Made by a program: the position numbers and the translations under genes. DNA of 64,000 nt from Nevskia ramosa DSM 11499. GTDB taxonomy: Bacteria > Pseudomonadota > Gammaproteobacteria > Nevskiales > Nevskiaceae. The stretch spans positions 1,286,357 through 1,350,356 of the forward strand of contig NZ_ATVI01000005.1 in assembly GCF_000420645.1 (NCBI RefSeq), given 5' to 3'. The notes below the pieces were generated by a model that worked only from the letters and a program-made list of their open reading frames with translations, did not search any database and was not told the DNA's origin. Of the stretch, positions 9,163-20,667 are shown piece after piece; positions within the stretch are counted from its first letter, which is position 1, and each line of letters opens with the position of its first letter.

Positions 9163-9275
9163 GGTGCGTTCCTTCCTGAAGCCCTACGCGGCAAATGCCG
9201 CAGTTGAAGATTGAGCGCGCCGGGTAGCGGCGATATTTCAGAACGCCATTGGCCTGTTACAGCTGCAATGTGGCT

Positions 9276-9623
9276 TCAGCGGAAGTCGGCGAGATCGCGA
9301 AGATCGAGATCGAACAGGCCGCCTTGCGGCAGGTTCATCGTGTAGCCGCGCCGCCAGCTGCCACGCTGCGCGGTGATGCGGTAGATGCCGGCGGGCAGCG
9401 GCAGCTCGATCAGCGCGGCTGCGTCATCGACGGCAAGCACACTGATGCCGTCCTGGTCTTCGATGCGCAGACTGAGCGGCGCCTGTGCGGCGAAGCCGAG
9501 GCTGGTCACGCAGCGGGCCAGCCAGCGCCGCGTCGGGCCGATCGGCCGATCGGCACCGCCGGTGTGGAGCACCAGGCGGGCCGTCAAGGCTTTTGTCACC
9601 GGCGTATCCGTCGATGTGGTCAT
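9276..9623 (-). CDS. Hypothetical protein
   Basis: Open frame of 115 residues from ATG 9623 (MTTSTDTPVTKALTARLVLH); an in-frame start at 9656 would add 11 residues. It has no signal peptide or membrane segment. A beta-rich pattern (SLRIEDQDGISVLAVDD, LIELPLPAGIYRITAQRG) suggests a compact sandwich fold similar to small carboxypeptidase-regulatory-like or chaperone-usher-like domains, but no family was recognised. Codon use resembles the neighbouring genes, supporting a real gene. It lies between the glycine-zipper gene and the hybrid kinase, all on the minus strand. Confidence 0.5.
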   Translation of the reverse strand: MTTSTDTPVTKALTARLVLHTGGADRPIGPTRRWLARCVTSLGFAAQAPLSLRIEDQDGISVLAVDDAAALIELPLPAGIYRITAQRGSWRRGYTMNLPQGGLFDLDLRDLADFR

Positions 9624-9757
9624 GACCGTTACCTGATCCCCTGGCAGAGCAAGCATCGGGATCGATGCGCCGAAGCATCTTCCCGCCGCCTTTGCACTGC
9701 GCTGTGTCGGCGCGGCACCAACCGTGTTGCAACTGAAATACTTCTGCTGGACCCGAC

Positions 9758-11851
9758 TCAGCTCAGCAGTTCGTCGAGCGCCTGCACAAGCTCGGCGCGT
9801 TCGATGGGCTTGGCCAGCACCCGCGTCACACCGGCCGCCAGGGCCCGCTCGGCGAGCGCCGGACCGCCGTAGCCGCTGATCAGCAGCACCGGCAACCGCG
9901 GCGCGAATTGGCGTAGCGCTTCGGTCATGGCTGTACCGCTCAGGCCGGGCATGGTCTCGTCGGTGATGACGATGGCGTAGCGCTCGGGCTGCTCGCGCAA
10001 CGCCTGCAACACGGCTTGAGGATCGCTGCTGCCTTCGGCCTGATAGCCGAGACCGCGAAGCATCGCTGTCAGCAGATCGACCAGCGCCGGCTCGTCATCG
10101 ACGACCAGTACCGTCGTTTCAGAACGTGCTGCGCCGCTCGCTGCACTCGCAACGGCGGTCTCTGTCAGCGGTTGATCGCTGGCCGCACCCATCCGGTATT
10201 CAGGCAGATACAAGCTGAAGCGCGCGCCCTTGCCGGGACGGCTGCGGACGTCGATCGCGCCGCCGAACTCGGCGACCACGCCATGCACCACGGCCAGTCC
10301 CAGACCAGTGCCGGACTCGCTGCTGCGGGTGGTGAAGAACGGCTCGAACAGATGCTCCATCACGGCCGGTGTGATGCCACGGCCCTGGTCGGCCACACTC
10401 AGTTCCAGATAGCGACCAACAGCGAGCTGGCTGTGCGACAGCACCTGCGCTTCGCCGATCTCCAGGCGCCGCAGATGGACGCTGACCATGCCGCCGTCAG
10501 GCATCGCCTGCAGGGCGTTGGTGCAGAGATTAAGCACCGCTTCGTAGGCCTGGGTGGAATCGCCGCGCAGCAGCGCACCCGGTGCTTCGAGCGCGCGCTC
10601 CAGCACCAGGCCAGGACGCAGCGAGCCGGCCAGCAGGTCGAGCACTTCCTCGATCACCGGGCCGAGTTCGAAGATGTCCGAGTTCTGCGCGCCGCCCTTG
10701 CTGAACGACAGGATGCGTTCGACCAGCGACTTGCCGCGCTCGGCGGCCTGCAGCACTCGATCGAGATAACGCGCCTGGTTGCCGCTCGCTGGCGCGAGGT
10801 CGCGGGCCATTTCGCCGAAGCCGACGATCGAGGCCAGCAGGTTGTTGAAGTCGTGCGCCACGCTGCCGGCCAAGGTACCCAGGGACTCCAGCTTGCCGGC
10901 GCGAGCCTGCTGGGCTTGCAGCGCCTGCTGCGCCTCGCTGCGCCGTCGGTCGGCGCGCTGCACCACGCGCACCGCGGCGAACAGCACCAGCAGCGCCAGG
11001 CCGAGTGCGGCGGCAGTCAGCCGCGTTGCTCCCCGCCATTCGTGAAGCACCGCATCGAGGTCGCGGGTCATGACCACACTGAGGCCATAGCGCTGCAGCC
11101 GGTGCAGACCGACCAGACGCTCGCTGCCATCACGGAAGCGATGCAGTTCCATGCTCGTACGTGCGGCCAGCCGCTGCGCCAACGTCGCTTCGTCAAGCAC
11201 CTGGCTGGCGACGATGAGGCCGGCCAGCCGCGCGCCATCGGCTCGGAACACGGCCATGCGCGCATCGGCGGCCGGGCTGGCGGCGGAGAACGCGCCGAGC
11301 AGACTGGTTGCCGGCAAGGCGGCGATGATCCAGCCGTCGCCGATGCCGGGCACCGCACGGAAGCGGATGGCGAGGGCAACACCGGCTTCCGGCAGGGCGT
11401 CGACCCGGAACGGACGGCTGATGGCGATATCGTCGATCGCCAGTCCGGACAAGGCCGGCAGGAAGCTCGCAGGCTCCGGCGCGGGGCTGGTATCCGAGCC
11501 GGCGATCAGCTGGCCGCCATCGCCGAGCAGCCACAAGGTCTGTACCAGCGGCATCAGTTTGACGCGGGTCTGCAGCGCCACCTGGGCGTCGGCGCCGCTG
11601 GCCGGCAGACGGGCGTCGGCCAGTTCGCCGCGAATCGCCAGCAAGCCTTCCTCGGCGCCTTGCAGGCTGCGTTCGACTTCGTCGGCCAGCGCCAGCGACA
11701 GCAGACTCAGCTCCCGCGTCTGGGCCGCCAGCGCGTCCCGCCGTAGATGCCAGAGCGCCGTGGCAGAGGCGGCGATCAGGCTCAGCGCCATGCCCACCGC
11801 CAGCCACCACAACCTCGCATCGGGTCGTCTGTTCGGGGAGGCGATATTCAT
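9758..11851 (-). CDS. Membrane hybrid sensor histidine kinase
   Basis: Hybrid kinase of 697 residues. A transmembrane segment near residues 15-35 and a second after a sensor domain of about 250 residues (AALGLALLVLFAAVRVV) enclose a periplasmic sensory part. A cytoplasmic coiled region leads to HisKA with SVAHDFNNLLASIVGF, HATPase with NLCTNALQAM and GTGLGLAVVHGVVAEFGG, and a C-terminal receiver with VLVVDDEPALV and phospho-acceptor Asp in VITDETMPG. The HDFNNLL box is typical of NtrB-like hybrid kinases. It diverges from an OmpR-type regulator gene 53 bp away. The terminal receiver may act as a phosphate sink or relay. The signal is unknown. Confidence 0.9.
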   Translation of the reverse strand: MNIASPNRRPDARLWWLAVGMALSLIAASATALWHLRRDALAAQTRELSLLSLALADEVERSLQGAEEGLLAIRGELADARLPASGADAQVALQTRVKLMPLVQTLWLLGDGGQLIAGSDTSPAPEPASFLPALSGLAIDDIAISRPFRVDALPEAGVALAIRFRAVPGIGDGWIIAALPATSLLGAFSAASPAADARMAVFRADGARLAGLIVASQVLDEATLAQRLAARTSMELHRFRDGSERLVGLHRLQRYGLSVVMTRDLDAVLHEWRGATRLTAAALGLALLVLFAAVRVVQRADRRRSEAQQALQAQQARAGKLESLGTLAGSVAHDFNNLLASIVGFGEMARDLAPASGNQARYLDRVLQAAERGKSLVERILSFSKGGAQNSDIFELGPVIEEVLDLLAGSLRPGLVLERALEAPGALLRGDSTQAYEAVLNLCTNALQAMPDGGMVSVHLRRLEIGEAQVLSHSQLAVGRYLELSVADQGRGITPAVMEHLFEPFFTTRSSESGTGLGLAVVHGVVAEFGGAIDVRSRPGKGARFSLYLPEYRMGAASDQPLTETAVASAASGAARSETTVLVVDDEPALVDLLTAMLRGLGYQAEGSSDPQAVLQALREQPERYAIVITDETMPGLSGTAMTEALRQFAPRLPVLLISGYGGPALAERALAAGVTRVLAKPIERAELVQALDELLS

Positions 11852-11904
11852 GCGCTACGATACTTCAGCCTGCTTCCGGGCCATGCGCTTTCACACCGGA
11901 CACG

Positions 11905-12636
11905 ATGACCAGCACCAGCGAGCCCCACATTCTGGTCATCGATGACGACCCGGCCATTCGCGAGCTGGTGGTCGAGTATCTGAGCCAGAACGAAATGCGG
12001 GTCAGCGCCGGCAGCAACGGCCGCGAACTGTTCGAGGCGATGGATCGCGAGGCGATCGATCTGGTGCTGCTCGATCTCAAGCTGCCGGGCGAGGACGGCA
12101 TGCAGCTGGCGCGGACCTTGCGCGAACGCGCCACGGTGCCGGTGATCCTGCTGACCGGCCGCAGCGAGGAAGCCGACCGGGTCATGGGCCTGGAACTCGG
12201 CGCCGACGACTACGTGACCAAGCCGTTCAGCCCGCGCGAGTTGCTGGCCCGCGTGCGCGCGGTGCTGCGCCGCTATCAGGTGCAGGCGACCTTGCCGGAG
12301 CGTGATGGCTCGCGCCGCGCCTTCCGCTTCTCCGGCTGGGAATTGAACCTGCGCACCCGGCGGCTGCGTTCGCCGGCCGGCGATACGGTTGCGCTTTCCA
12401 ACGGCGAATTCAGCCTGCTCAACGCGCTGTGCCGCGCGCCGCAGCGGGTGCTGACCCGCGACCAGCTGCTGTCCTTGTCGCGGCTGCACGAGGCCGAGGT
12501 CTACGACCGCACCATCGACGTGCAGATCCGCAGGCTGCGGCTGAAGATCGAAACCGATCCGGCCAAGCCGGAGTTGATCCGCACCGAGCGCGGCGCCGGC
12601 TACCAGCTGGCCAGCACGGTCGAAACCCTGTTCTGA
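11905..12636 (+). CDS. OmpR-family response regulator
   Basis: DNA-binding response regulator of 243 residues. The receiver domain (about residues 9-125) has the acidic pocket IDDDP, phospho-acceptor D57 in VLLDLKLPGEDG, the switch Thr in ILLTGRSEEADR and the conserved KPFSPRELLARV. The C-terminal winged helix (about 140-240) has LSNGEFSLLNALCRAPQRVLTRDQLL and DRTIDVQIRRLRLKIE. It diverges from a hybrid kinase, its likely partner, and converges on the RND efflux operon. By analogy with BaeR or AdeR it could control that operon, but no binding site was identified, so this is inference. Confidence 0.92.
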   Translation: MTSTSEPHILVIDDDPAIRELVVEYLSQNEMRVSAGSNGRELFEAMDREAIDLVLLDLKLPGEDGMQLARTLRERATVPVILLTGRSEEADRVMGLELGADDYVTKPFSPRELLARVRAVLRRYQVQATLPERDGSRRAFRFSGWELNLRTRRLRSPAGDTVALSNGEFSLLNALCRAPQRVLTRDQLLSLSRLHEAEVYDRTIDVQIRRLRLKIETDPAKPELIRTERGAGYQLASTVETLF

Positions 12637-12667
12637 ATCCGGGCCGATCAGGATCGGCTCTCCGGAT
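12637..12667. terminator. Hairpin between convergent genes
   Basis: Nested inverted repeats: outer ATCCGG and CCGGAT, inner GCCGAT and ATCGGC around a CAGG loop. It starts at the response-regulator stop and overlaps the last codons of the opposing small gene. It probably terminates transcription in both directions. Confidence 0.55.
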
Positions 12668-13034
12668 GCTCCCTTGTGAAGCGCCGCTCCGCTTCGGCCA
12701 GGTGACGCACCAGCACATGGGAGATGACGTTGACGCCGACGCCGCCGAACATCGCCGGCAACAGGTACAGCGCCACCGAGACCTGAGAGGTGAAGACCCA
12801 ATCGTCGGACAGCGACGGCGTGTCCTTGGCCAGCAGCGCCAGGCTCTGCAGGAAATAGACATCGAGCCCTGCGACTGCAATCAGTGCCAGGCCCAGCAGC
12901 AGCACGTTGCGCGGCGAGATCGCATGCTTGACCAGCAACACCGCGTAGATGCCGATCGGCAGGCCGGTGGACAGCGTCACCATCAGCCAGAAGCGTAGCT
13001 CGGCGAAGACGGAATTGCTGACCGAGCTGCTCAT
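12648..13034 (-). CDS. Small membrane protein, last gene of efflux operon
   Basis: Membrane protein of 128 residues with three hydrophobic segments: RFWLMVTLSTGLPIGIYAVL, NVLLLGLALIAVAGLDVYFL and ALYLLPAMFGGVGVNVISHV. The C-terminus is charged. No family was recognised. Its ATG overlaps the stop of the outer-membrane-factor gene (ATGA, 13031-13034), so it is translationally coupled to the RND operon. Its role could be modulation or assembly of the pump, as small proteins such as AcrZ do for AcrB, but nothing in the sequence proves that. Confidence 0.7.
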   Translation of the reverse strand: MSSSVSNSVFAELRFWLMVTLSTGLPIGIYAVLLVKHAISPRNVLLLGLALIAVAGLDVYFLQSLALLAKDTPSLSDDWVFTSQVSVALYLLPAMFGGVGVNVISHVLVRHLAEAERRFTREHPESRS

Positions 13035-14443
13035 GAGCCGTCCGGCGCGGCGGCGATCGCCGCAGTCCTGGCGTTGACCGGCTGCCAACGGCCGGCGATG
13101 TTCTTCAGCAGCTGATCGACCGCCGCCAGCTGGCGATTGCGGACGCCGAGCAGGTTGTTCTCGCTGTTCAAGGCGGCGGTCTGCGCGATCACCACGTTGA
13201 GCGCGCTGAGCGTGCCGTCCCGGTACTGGTCCAGGGTGATCTCGACATTGCGCTGGGCAGCGGCCAGCGCCTGATCCTGCAGCTGCGACTCCTGCTGCAG
13301 CTGGTCGGCGAGCACCAGGTTGTCTTCCACTTCCTGCAGCGCGGTGAGCACGGTTTGCCGATAGCTCGCCGTCGCCTGATCGGCATCGGCGCGCGCCTGG
13401 GCGCTGGCCAGCCGCCGCTGACCGCCGTCGAGGATCACTTCAGCCAGATTGGCGCCGACGGTCCAGGCGAAGTTCGGCGCGCTGATCAGGCCGGTGAGCG
13501 CATCGCCGATGTAGCCGGCCGTCGCCGACAGACTCAGGGTCGGAAACCAGGCCGCGTCGGCAACACCGATCTGCGCGTAGGCGGCGATCACACGGCGTTG
13601 CGCGGCGGCGATGTCCGGCCGGCGTTCGAGCAGGCTGGCCGGCAACTGTTCGGGCACCGGCGGTGCCGCGGGCAGCACCGCCGTGGGGTTCAGATCCAGC
13701 GCCGACGGTGGCACGCCGAGCAGCACGGCGATCGCGTGTTCAAGCTGGGCGCGCTGGGCATTCAGCTCAGCGATCTGCGCCTGCGTGGTCTTCAGCTGAG
13801 TGGTCGCCTGCAGCACATCGCTGCGGCCGGCGACGCCGCCGTCATAGCGGATCTGGGTCAGATCGAGTGAATGCTGGTAGGCCGTCGCACTGCGCTCGAA
13901 CAGCGAACGCTGCGCCTCGGCGGTACGCAGGGAGAAATAGGTCTCCGCCAGGACTGCCTGGGCCGACAACTGCGCCGCAGCGAGATCGTCGGCGCTCGCC
14001 TGCAGCGATGCCGCAGCCCCGGTTTTCGCCTGCGACAAGCGTCCCCAGAGGTCCAGCTCCCAGCTGGCGGTCGCCGATACGGTGAACGGGTCCTTGCCGC
14101 GCTGGGCATCGAGGCCGGCCGACAGGCTGGGCAGGAAGGCCGTGCGGCTGGCGGCGTAGACGGCTCGCGCATTGGCGACGGCGGCGGCCGTGGCCTTGAG
14201 GTTCTCGTTGCCGATCACCAGCCGCTGTTCGAGATCGTCGAGCACCGGGTCCTGGAACAAGGTCCACCAGTCGTCGGGAATCGGCGCGCCGAGCGCGGCT
14301 GCCTTCTGCCAGTCGCCGGTTTCCTTGAAGGCGACCGGTGCCGTGACCGGCTCGGGCGGCTTGACGGCGGTCACCGCGCAGCCGGCGAGACAGCCAGCGA
14401 GCAGGGTCAGAGCGATGCCGCGAAAGTGGATACGAGGCTTCAT
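13031..14443 (-). CDS. NodT-family RND outer-membrane efflux lipoprotein
   Basis: Outer-membrane channel of 470 residues, TolC-like, of the NodT/OprM lipoprotein subfamily. The N-terminus [22 protein letters not shown] carries a lipobox. Two OEP repeats follow, with [69 protein letters not shown] and [17 protein letters not shown], all typical of the family. The start overlaps the stop of the upstream RND gene by 4 bp, and its stop overlaps the next start by 4 bp. It should complete a tripartite pump with the adaptor and RND proteins of the same operon. Confidence 0.93.
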   Translation of the reverse strand: MKPRIHFRGIALTLLAGCLAGCAVTAVKPPEPVTAPVAFKETGDWQKAAALGAPIPDDWWTLFQDPVLDDLEQRLVIGNENLKATAAAVANARAVYAASRTAFLPSLSAGLDAQRGKDPFTVSATASWELDLWGRLSQAKTGAAASLQASADDLAAAQLSAQAVLAETYFSLRTAEAQRSLFERSATAYQHSLDLTQIRYDGGVAGRSDVLQATTQLKTTQAQIAELNAQRAQLEHAIAVLLGVPPSALDLNPTAVLPAAPPVPEQLPASLLERRPDIAAAQRRVIAAYAQIGVADAAWFPTLSLSATAGYIGDALTGLISAPNFAWTVGANLAEVILDGGQRRLASAQARADADQATASYRQTVLTALQEVEDNLVLADQLQQESQLQDQALAAAQRNVEITLDQYRDGTLSALNVVIAQTAALNSENNLLGVRNRQLAAVDQLLKNIAGRWQPVNARTAAIAAAPDGS

Positions 14444-17400
14444 GGGGCGGGCAGGGCCTGGGCAATGGCATGGAATGCCTGACGCGGACGGCGGCGGCGC
14501 AGACGATCGAGCAGCACGAACACCACCGGCGTGGTGTAGAGCGTCAGCAGCTGGCTGAGGATCAGGCCGCCGACGATGGCGATGCCGAGCGGCTGGCGCA
14601 GTTCGGCACCGTCGCCGCGGCCCAGCGCCAGCGGCACGGCGCCGAAGATCGCCGCGAAGGTGGTCATCAGGATCGGCCGCAGCCGCAGGCTCGCCGCGCG
14701 ATAGATCGCAGCACCGGCGCTGATCGCGGACTCGCGCTGCCGGACGATGGCGACGTCGATCATCATGATCGCGTTCTTCTTGACGATGCCGATCAGCAGG
14801 ATCACGCCGATCAGGGCGATGATCGAAAAGTCCCGGCCGCAGAGCATCACCGCCAGCAGCGCGCCGATGCCGGCCGAGGGCAGGGTGGAGAGAATCGTGA
14901 TCGGGTGGATCAGGCTTTCGTAGAGGATGCCGAGCACCAGATAGATGGTGACGATCGCGGCCAGGATCAGCAGCGGTTGCGAGGCCAGCGATGCCTTGAA
15001 GGCGTTGGCAGTGCCGGCAAAGCTGCCGCGCACCGAAGCCGGCGGCGCCATCCGCGCCACGGCGTTGACGATCGCTTCGGTGGCGGCCGACAGCGAGCCT
15101 CCGGGCGGCAGGTTGAAGCTGATCGTCGCCGCCGGCACGCCGCTCTGATGATTGACGGCCAGCGGCGTGTTGGTGGTTTCGACCTTGGCGAAGGCCGACA
15201 GTGGCACCTGCGCACCGGTGTTGCTGGTCACGTACAGGCGCTGCAGCGTCTGCGGGCCTTCGAGGAACTGCGGCGCCAGTTCCATCACCACCCGGTACTG
15301 ATTCAGCGGGTTGTAGATGACGCCGACCTGGCGCTGGCCGAAGGCATCGTTCAGGGTGCTGTCGAGATTGGCGATGGTCACGCCGAGGCGCGAGGCCGCG
15401 TCGCGGTCGATGCTCAGCGAAGTCTGCAGGCCGGTGTCCTGCTGATCGGTGCTGACGTCGGTCAGCTCCGGCAGCTGCGTCAGGGTCTTGCGGATCTTCA
15501 GCTCCCAGGTGCGCAGGGTGGCGACGTCATCGGCCTGCAGGGTGTACTGGTACTGGGCATCGGACTGCCGGCCGCCGATGCGGATGTCCTGCACCGGCAC
15601 CAGGGTCAGCCGGGCGCCTGGTTCGTGGGCCAGCCGGGCTCGCAGGCGGGCGATCACCGTCTCCGCCGGCTCGCGCTCGATGCGCGGCTTCAGCGAGATG
15701 AAGAAGGTCGCCGTGTTGCGCTGGGCGCTGCTGCCGCTGCCACCACCGGTGGAGCCGATGACATTGGCCACTGCCGGATCGCTGCGGATGATCGCCATGA
15801 AGCGATCGAGCCGCTGCTGCATCAGCTGGAAGGAACTGCCCTGATCGGCCTTGACGCTGCCGGTGACCACGCCGGTGTCCTGCTCCGGGAAGAAGGACTT
15901 CGCAATGGTGCCGTACAGATAGACGTTGAGCGTGATGACTCCGATCAGCACCAGCAGCGCCAGCGGCTGATGGCGCAAGGTCCATTGCAGCGAATGGCGG
16001 TAGCGGCGTTGCAGCGTGCTCGCCAGCCGGCCTGCACGACGCGGCTTGTCGGCCGGCTTCAGCAACGCCGCCGCCAGGGTCGGCGTGGTGGTCAGCGACA
16101 CCAGCATCGACACCCCGATCGCCACCGACAGCACCACCGCGAACTCGCGGAACATGCGGCCGACGATGCCGCCCATCAGCAGGATCGGGATGAACACCGC
16201 GACCAGACTCACGGACATCGAGATCACCGTAAAACCTATTTCGCGCGCGCCGAGCAAGGCCGCTGCACGCGGCGCCATGCCGCGATCCCGATGCCGGCTG
16301 ATGTTCTCGGAAACGACGATGGCATCGTCGACGACGAAGCCGGTGGCCACGGTCAGCGCCATCGCCGACAGGTTGTCGAGGCTGTAGCCGAACAGGGCCA
16401 TCAGGCCGAGCGTGCCGGCCAGCGACACTGGCACCGCGACCGCCGGCAGCAGGGTCGCGCGCCAGCTGCGCAGGAACAGCAACACGACGAGGATGACCAG
16501 ACCGATCGAGATCGCCAGTGCCTGCTCGACCTCGTGCAGCGAAGCACGGATGGTCGGCGTGCGATCGCTGAGCACGTCGAGCTTGATCGACTGCGGAATC
16601 GAGGCCTGCAGGCGCGGCAGTAGTTCGCGCACCCGCTGCACGGTCTCGATGACATTGGCGCCCGGCTGCTTCTGCACCAGCAGCACGATCGCCGGCACGC
16701 CGTTGGCGAGGCCGTAATTGCGGATGTCCTGCACCGAGTCGCTCACCGTACCGACATCACGCAGCCGCACCGCCGCACCATCGTGATAGCTGAGCAGCAC
16801 CGGCGCGAACTCGGCGGCACTGCGCGCCTGATCGTTGGCGCCGATCTGCCAGCTGCGGCCATCCAGCTCCAGCGAGCCTTTCGGCCCGTTGGCATTGGTC
16901 GCGGTCAGCGCCACCCGCACGCTGTCCAGCGAGATGCCCTTGGCGGCCAGCTTGTCGGGATCGAGTTCGACTCTCACCGCCGGCAGCGCGCTGCCGCCGA
17001 TGGTTACCTGGCCAACGCCATCGACCTGCGCCAGACGCTGCGCCAGCACCGTCGACGCGGCGTCGTACATCTGGCCGCGCGACAAGGTCTGCGAGGTCAG
17101 CGCCAGGATCATCACCGGCGCATCCGCCGGGTTGACCTTGCGGTAGGTCGGATTGCTCGGCAGGCCACTGGGCAGCAAGGTGCGCGCGGCGCTGATCGCC
17201 GCCTGGACATCACGCGCGGCGCCGTTGATGTCCCGGCTGAGATCGAACTGCAGGGTGATGCTGGTGGCGCCCAGCGACGAACGCGAAGTGATCTCGCTGA
17301 CTCCGGCAATGCTGCCCAGCGCCCGCTCCAGCGGCGTCGATACGGTCGCCGCCATGGTGTCGGCGCTGGCGCCTGGCAGCGAAGCGCTGACCGAGATGGT

Positions 17401-17529
17401 CGGAAAATCGACTTGCGGGAGCGAGGCGATCGGCAGCAGGCGATAACCGAGCACGCCGGACAGCGCCACCGCCAGGGTGATCAGCGTGGTCGCTACCGGT
17501 CGGGCAATGAACGGCGCGGAAATGTTCAT
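14440..17529 (-). CDS. RND multidrug efflux permease, MdtC-like
   Basis: Inner-membrane RND transporter of 1029 residues, close to the 1025 of E. coli MdtC. It begins [20 protein letters not shown] and has the two-fold repeated architecture of 12 transmembrane segments and two large periplasmic loops, with [19 protein letters not shown] in the proton-relay segment TM4, [12 protein letters not shown], and [14 protein letters not shown] near TM10. It uses the proton gradient to expel drugs or bile-salt-like compounds. It follows a second RND gene with a 4-bp ATGA overlap (17526-17529), the arrangement of mdtBC, whose products form a heterotrimer. Substrate range is unknown. Confidence 0.93.
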   Translation of the reverse strand: MNISAPFIARPVATTLITLAVALSGVLGYRLLPIASLPQVDFPTISVSASLPGASADTMAATVSTPLERALGSIAGVSEITSRSSLGATSITLQFDLSRDINGAARDVQAAISAARTLLPSGLPSNPTYRKVNPADAPVMILALTSQTLSRGQMYDAASTVLAQRLAQVDGVGQVTIGGSALPAVRVELDPDKLAAKGISLDSVRVALTATNANGPKGSLELDGRSWQIGANDQARSAAEFAPVLLSYHDGAAVRLRDVGTVSDSVQDIRNYGLANGVPAIVLLVQKQPGANVIETVQRVRELLPRLQASIPQSIKLDVLSDRTPTIRASLHEVEQALAISIGLVILVVLLFLRSWRATLLPAVAVPVSLAGTLGLMALFGYSLDNLSAMALTVATGFVVDDAIVVSENISRHRDRGMAPRAAALLGAREIGFTVISMSVSLVAVFIPILLMGGIVGRMFREFAVVLSVAIGVSMLVSLTTTPTLAAALLKPADKPRRAGRLASTLQRRYRHSLQWTLRHQPLALLVLIGVITLNVYLYGTIAKSFFPEQDTGVVTGSVKADQGSSFQLMQQRLDRFMAIIRSDPAVANVIGSTGGGSGSSAQRNTATFFISLKPRIEREPAETVIARLRARLAHEPGARLTLVPVQDIRIGGRQSDAQYQYTLQADDVATLRTWELKIRKTLTQLPELTDVSTDQQDTGLQTSLSIDRDAASRLGVTIANLDSTLNDAFGQRQVGVIYNPLNQYRVVMELAPQFLEGPQTLQRLYVTSNTGAQVPLSAFAKVETTNTPLAVNHQSGVPAATISFNLPPGGSLSAATEAIVNAVARMAPPASVRGSFAGTANAFKASLASQPLLILAAIVTIYLVLGILYESLIHPITILSTLPSAGIGALLAVMLCGRDFSIIALIGVILLIGIVKKNAIMMIDVAIVRQRESAISAGAAIYRAASLRLRPILMTTFAAIFGAVPLALGRGDGAELRQPLGIAIVGGLILSQLLTLYTTPVVFVLLDRLRRRRPRQAFHAIAQALPAP

Positions 17530-20500
17530 GACACGGTGGCCGGCCCCAGCCCCGACCGCGGCTGCCGCGTCTTCAGGCGCTGTGCCAGGCGAGAGAAGCC
17601 GAGGTAGATGACCGGCGTCGTGAACAGCGTCAGCAACTGGCTGACGATCAGGCCGCCGACCAGGGTCACGCCGAGCGGATGGCGCAGCTCATGGCCGACG
17701 CCGCCACCGAGCATCAGCGGCAGCGCACTGAACAGCGCCGCCATCGTGGTCATCAGGATCGGCCGGAAGCGCAGCAGGCAAGCCTGGTGAATCGCTGCAC
17801 GTGGCGCCTTGCCTTCCTCGCGCTCGGCGTACAAGGCGAAGTCGATCATCATGATCGCGTTCTTCTTGACGATGCCGATCAGCAGCACGATGCCGATGAT
17901 GCCGATCACGCCGAGATCCTGGCCGTCGAGCAGCAGCGCCAGCAGCGCGCCGAGGCCGGCGGAGGGCAGGGTCGACAGGATGGTCAGCGGATGGATGAAG
18001 CTTTCGTAGAGCACGCCGAGGACGATGTACATGGTCACCACGGCGGCGAGCACCAGCAGCAGGGTGCTCGACAGCGACGCCTGGAACGCCGCCGCCGCGC
18101 CCTGGAAACTGGTCTCGACGCTGACCGGCAGATCGAGCTTCGCTTCCTCGGCCTTGATCGCGTCGACGGCCGCACCGAGTGCCGCACCCGGCGCCAGGTT
18201 GAACGACACGGTCGCCGACGGGAACTGCGCGACATGGTTGATGGCGAGTGCCGCCGGCTGCTCGACGATGCGGGCCACCGAACTCAGCGGCACCTGCACG
18301 GGGGTGGTGGTGCCATCGGCAGCGGTGGTGGCGCCTGGCACGTAGAGCGACTGCAGCGCCTGCGGCCCGCGCTGGTAGTCGGAGGCCACTTCCAGCACCA
18401 CGCGGTACTGGCTGCTCTGCGTGTAGATGGTCGAGATCAGCCGCTGGCCGAAGGCGTTGTAGAGCGCCGTGTCGATCGCGGCGACGGTGACGCCGAGCCG
18501 GCCGGCCGCCTCGCGGTCGATCTGCACATAGGCCTGCAGGCCCTGGTCCTGGAGATCGCTGGCGACATCGGCCAGCTGTGGCAGCGTCTTCAGGCGCGCC
18601 AGCAGGCGGCTGGTGGCACTGGCCAGATCCTCGTTGCTCGGCGAACTGAGCAGGAACTGGTACTGGGTCTTGGAGACCCGATCTTCGATGGTCAGGTCCT
18701 GCACCGGCTGCATGTAGGCGGTGACACCCGGCACCTTGGCCGTTGCCACGCTCAGCCGGCGAATCACCTCCGAAGCCGAGGCATCGCGCTCGGCGAACGG
18801 CTTCAACGTGATCTGCATGCGCCCGGTGTTGAGGGTCGGATTGGCGCCGTCGATGCCGATGAACGAGGTGAGGTGATCGACATCCGGATCTTTCAGGATC
18901 GCATCGGCAACCGCCTGCTGGCGCTCGGACATCGCCTCGAACGAAGTGGTCTGCGTCGCTTCGGTGATCACCTGGATCAGGCCGGTGTCCTGCACCGGAA
19001 AGAAGCCCTTGGGCACCGCCAGGTAGAGCAGGGCAGTGATCGCCAGCGTTGCCACGAACGCCAGCAGCGTTGCTCGCGGTCGATCGAGCACCCAGTCCAG
19101 CGCGCGGCCATAGGTGGCGATCAGGCGCTCGAACAGTCCTGGTTTCTTCGCGATCGTATCGGGCTGGTGATGCGCGGCAGCAGGCTTGAGCAGGTAGGCG
19201 CTCATCATCGGCGTCAGGGTCAGCGAGATGAATGCCGAGATCAGGATCGCCACCGCCAGGGTGATCGCGAACTCGTGGAACAGGCGGCCGACCACATCAC
19301 CCATGAACAGCAGCGGGATCAGCACGGCGATCAGCGACACGGTCAGCGAGATGATCGTGAAGCCGATCTGCCGGCTGCCTTTCAAGGCGGCTTGCCGCGG
19401 CGTATCGCCCAGCTCGATGTAGCGGGCGATGTTCTCGATCATCACGATCGCGTCGTCGACGACGAAGCCGGTGGCGATGGTCAGCGCCATCAGGGTCAGG
19501 TTGTTGATCGAGAAACCGGCCAGGTACATCACGCCGAAAGTGCCGACCAGCGACAGCGGCACTGCCACGCTGGGAATCAGCGTCGCCGGCACGCTGCGCA
19601 GGAACAGGAAGATCACCATCACCACCAGGCCGATCGCCAGCAGCAGCTCGAACTCGGTGTCGTCCACCGAGGCGCGGATGGTGGTGGTGCGGTCGGCGAT
19701 GATCTGCACATCGAGCGCCGACGGCAGCGAAGCCTGCAGCCGCGGCAGCAGCGCCTTGACCCGGTCGACGGTCTCGATGACGTTGGCGCCAGGCTGCCGC
19801 TGCACGTTGAGGATCACGCCCGGCAAACGATCGGCCCAGGCCGCGAGCAGACGGTTCTCGGCGTCATCGACGACCTGTGCGACATCGGTCAGCCGCAACG
19901 GCCGGCCATCCTTCCAGGCCAGGATCAGGTTCTTGTACTCGGCGGCCGAGCGCAGCTGATCGTTGGCATCGATGGTCGACGCGCGCTGGGCGCCGTCGAA
20001 GCTGCCCTTGGCCTGATTGACGTTGGCGGTGGTGATCGCAGTCCGCACGTCGTCCAGCGACATGCCCAGCGAGGTGAGCTTGCTCGGGTCGGCCTGGATG
20101 CGCACCGCCGGCCGCTGGCCACCGGCGATCGAGACCAGACCGACGCCGGTGAGCTGGGAAAGCTTGGGCGCGAGGCGGTTCTCGGCGAGATCGTGGACCT
20201 GGGTCACCGGCAATGACTTCGAGGTGATCGCCAGGGTCAGGATCGGTGCATCGGCGGGATTGACCTTGGCGTACACCGGCGGCACCGGCAGATCGTCCGG
20301 CAGCAAGCTGGTGGCGGCATTGATCGCCGCCTGCACTTCCTGCTCGCCGATATCCAGCGCCAGGCCCAGCGAGAAGCGCAGGGTGATCAGCGAAGCGCCA
20401 CCGGAGCTGGTGCTGGTCATCTGGCTCAAGCCCGGCATCTGCCCGAACTGCCGCTCCAGCGGCGCGGTGACCGTGGTGGCGATGACATCCGGGCTGGCAC

Positions 20501-20657
20501 CGGGATAGAGCGTGGTGACCTGGATCGTCGGGTAATCGACTTCCGGCAGCGCCGACAGCGGCAGCAGGCGATAGGCCAGCAAGCCGCTGAGCAGGATCGC
20601 GACCATCAGCAGCGAGGTGGCGACCGGACGCTCGATGAACAGACGGGAGGGATTCAT
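17526..20657 (-). CDS. RND multidrug efflux permease, MdtB-like
   Basis: Inner-membrane RND transporter of 1043 residues (E. coli MdtB has 1040). It starts [20 protein letters not shown] and carries [40 protein letters not shown] with the conserved Asp pair in TM4, [11 protein letters not shown] and [20 protein letters not shown]. It is the first of two adjacent RND genes, separated from the adaptor gene by 10 bp and overlapping the following RND gene by 4 bp. The MdtB/MdtC pair is known to work as a B2C heterotrimer in E. coli; the same is likely here from gene order and lengths. Confidence 0.93.
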   Translation of the reverse strand: MNPSRLFIERPVATSLLMVAILLSGLLAYRLLPLSALPEVDYPTIQVTTLYPGASPDVIATTVTAPLERQFGQMPGLSQMTSTSSGGASLITLRFSLGLALDIGEQEVQAAINAATSLLPDDLPVPPVYAKVNPADAPILTLAITSKSLPVTQVHDLAENRLAPKLSQLTGVGLVSIAGGQRPAVRIQADPSKLTSLGMSLDDVRTAITTANVNQAKGSFDGAQRASTIDANDQLRSAAEYKNLILAWKDGRPLRLTDVAQVVDDAENRLLAAWADRLPGVILNVQRQPGANVIETVDRVKALLPRLQASLPSALDVQIIADRTTTIRASVDDTEFELLLAIGLVVMVIFLFLRSVPATLIPSVAVPLSLVGTFGVMYLAGFSINNLTLMALTIATGFVVDDAIVMIENIARYIELGDTPRQAALKGSRQIGFTIISLTVSLIAVLIPLLFMGDVVGRLFHEFAITLAVAILISAFISLTLTPMMSAYLLKPAAAHHQPDTIAKKPGLFERLIATYGRALDWVLDRPRATLLAFVATLAITALLYLAVPKGFFPVQDTGLIQVITEATQTTSFEAMSERQQAVADAILKDPDVDHLTSFIGIDGANPTLNTGRMQITLKPFAERDASASEVIRRLSVATAKVPGVTAYMQPVQDLTIEDRVSKTQYQFLLSSPSNEDLASATSRLLARLKTLPQLADVASDLQDQGLQAYVQIDREAAGRLGVTVAAIDTALYNAFGQRLISTIYTQSSQYRVVLEVASDYQRGPQALQSLYVPGATTAADGTTTPVQVPLSSVARIVEQPAALAINHVAQFPSATVSFNLAPGAALGAAVDAIKAEEAKLDLPVSVETSFQGAAAAFQASLSSTLLLVLAAVVTMYIVLGVLYESFIHPLTILSTLPSAGLGALLALLLDGQDLGVIGIIGIVLLIGIVKKNAIMMIDFALYAEREEGKAPRAAIHQACLLRFRPILMTTMAALFSALPLMLGGGVGHELRHPLGVTLVGGLIVSQLLTLFTTPVIYLGFSRLAQRLKTRQPRSGLGPATVS

Positions 20658-20667
20658 CGTCGGCGGC

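Noticed and set aside
10016-11746. 576-residue plus-strand frame opposite the hybrid kinase
   Set aside because: A shadow of GC-rich coding on the minus strand; no family features.
14470-20216. Very long plus-strand frames (717 and 845 residues) opposite the two RND genes
   Set aside because: The minus-strand RND proteins are unmistakable; these frames are low-complexity His/Gln/Arg products of high-GC antisense.
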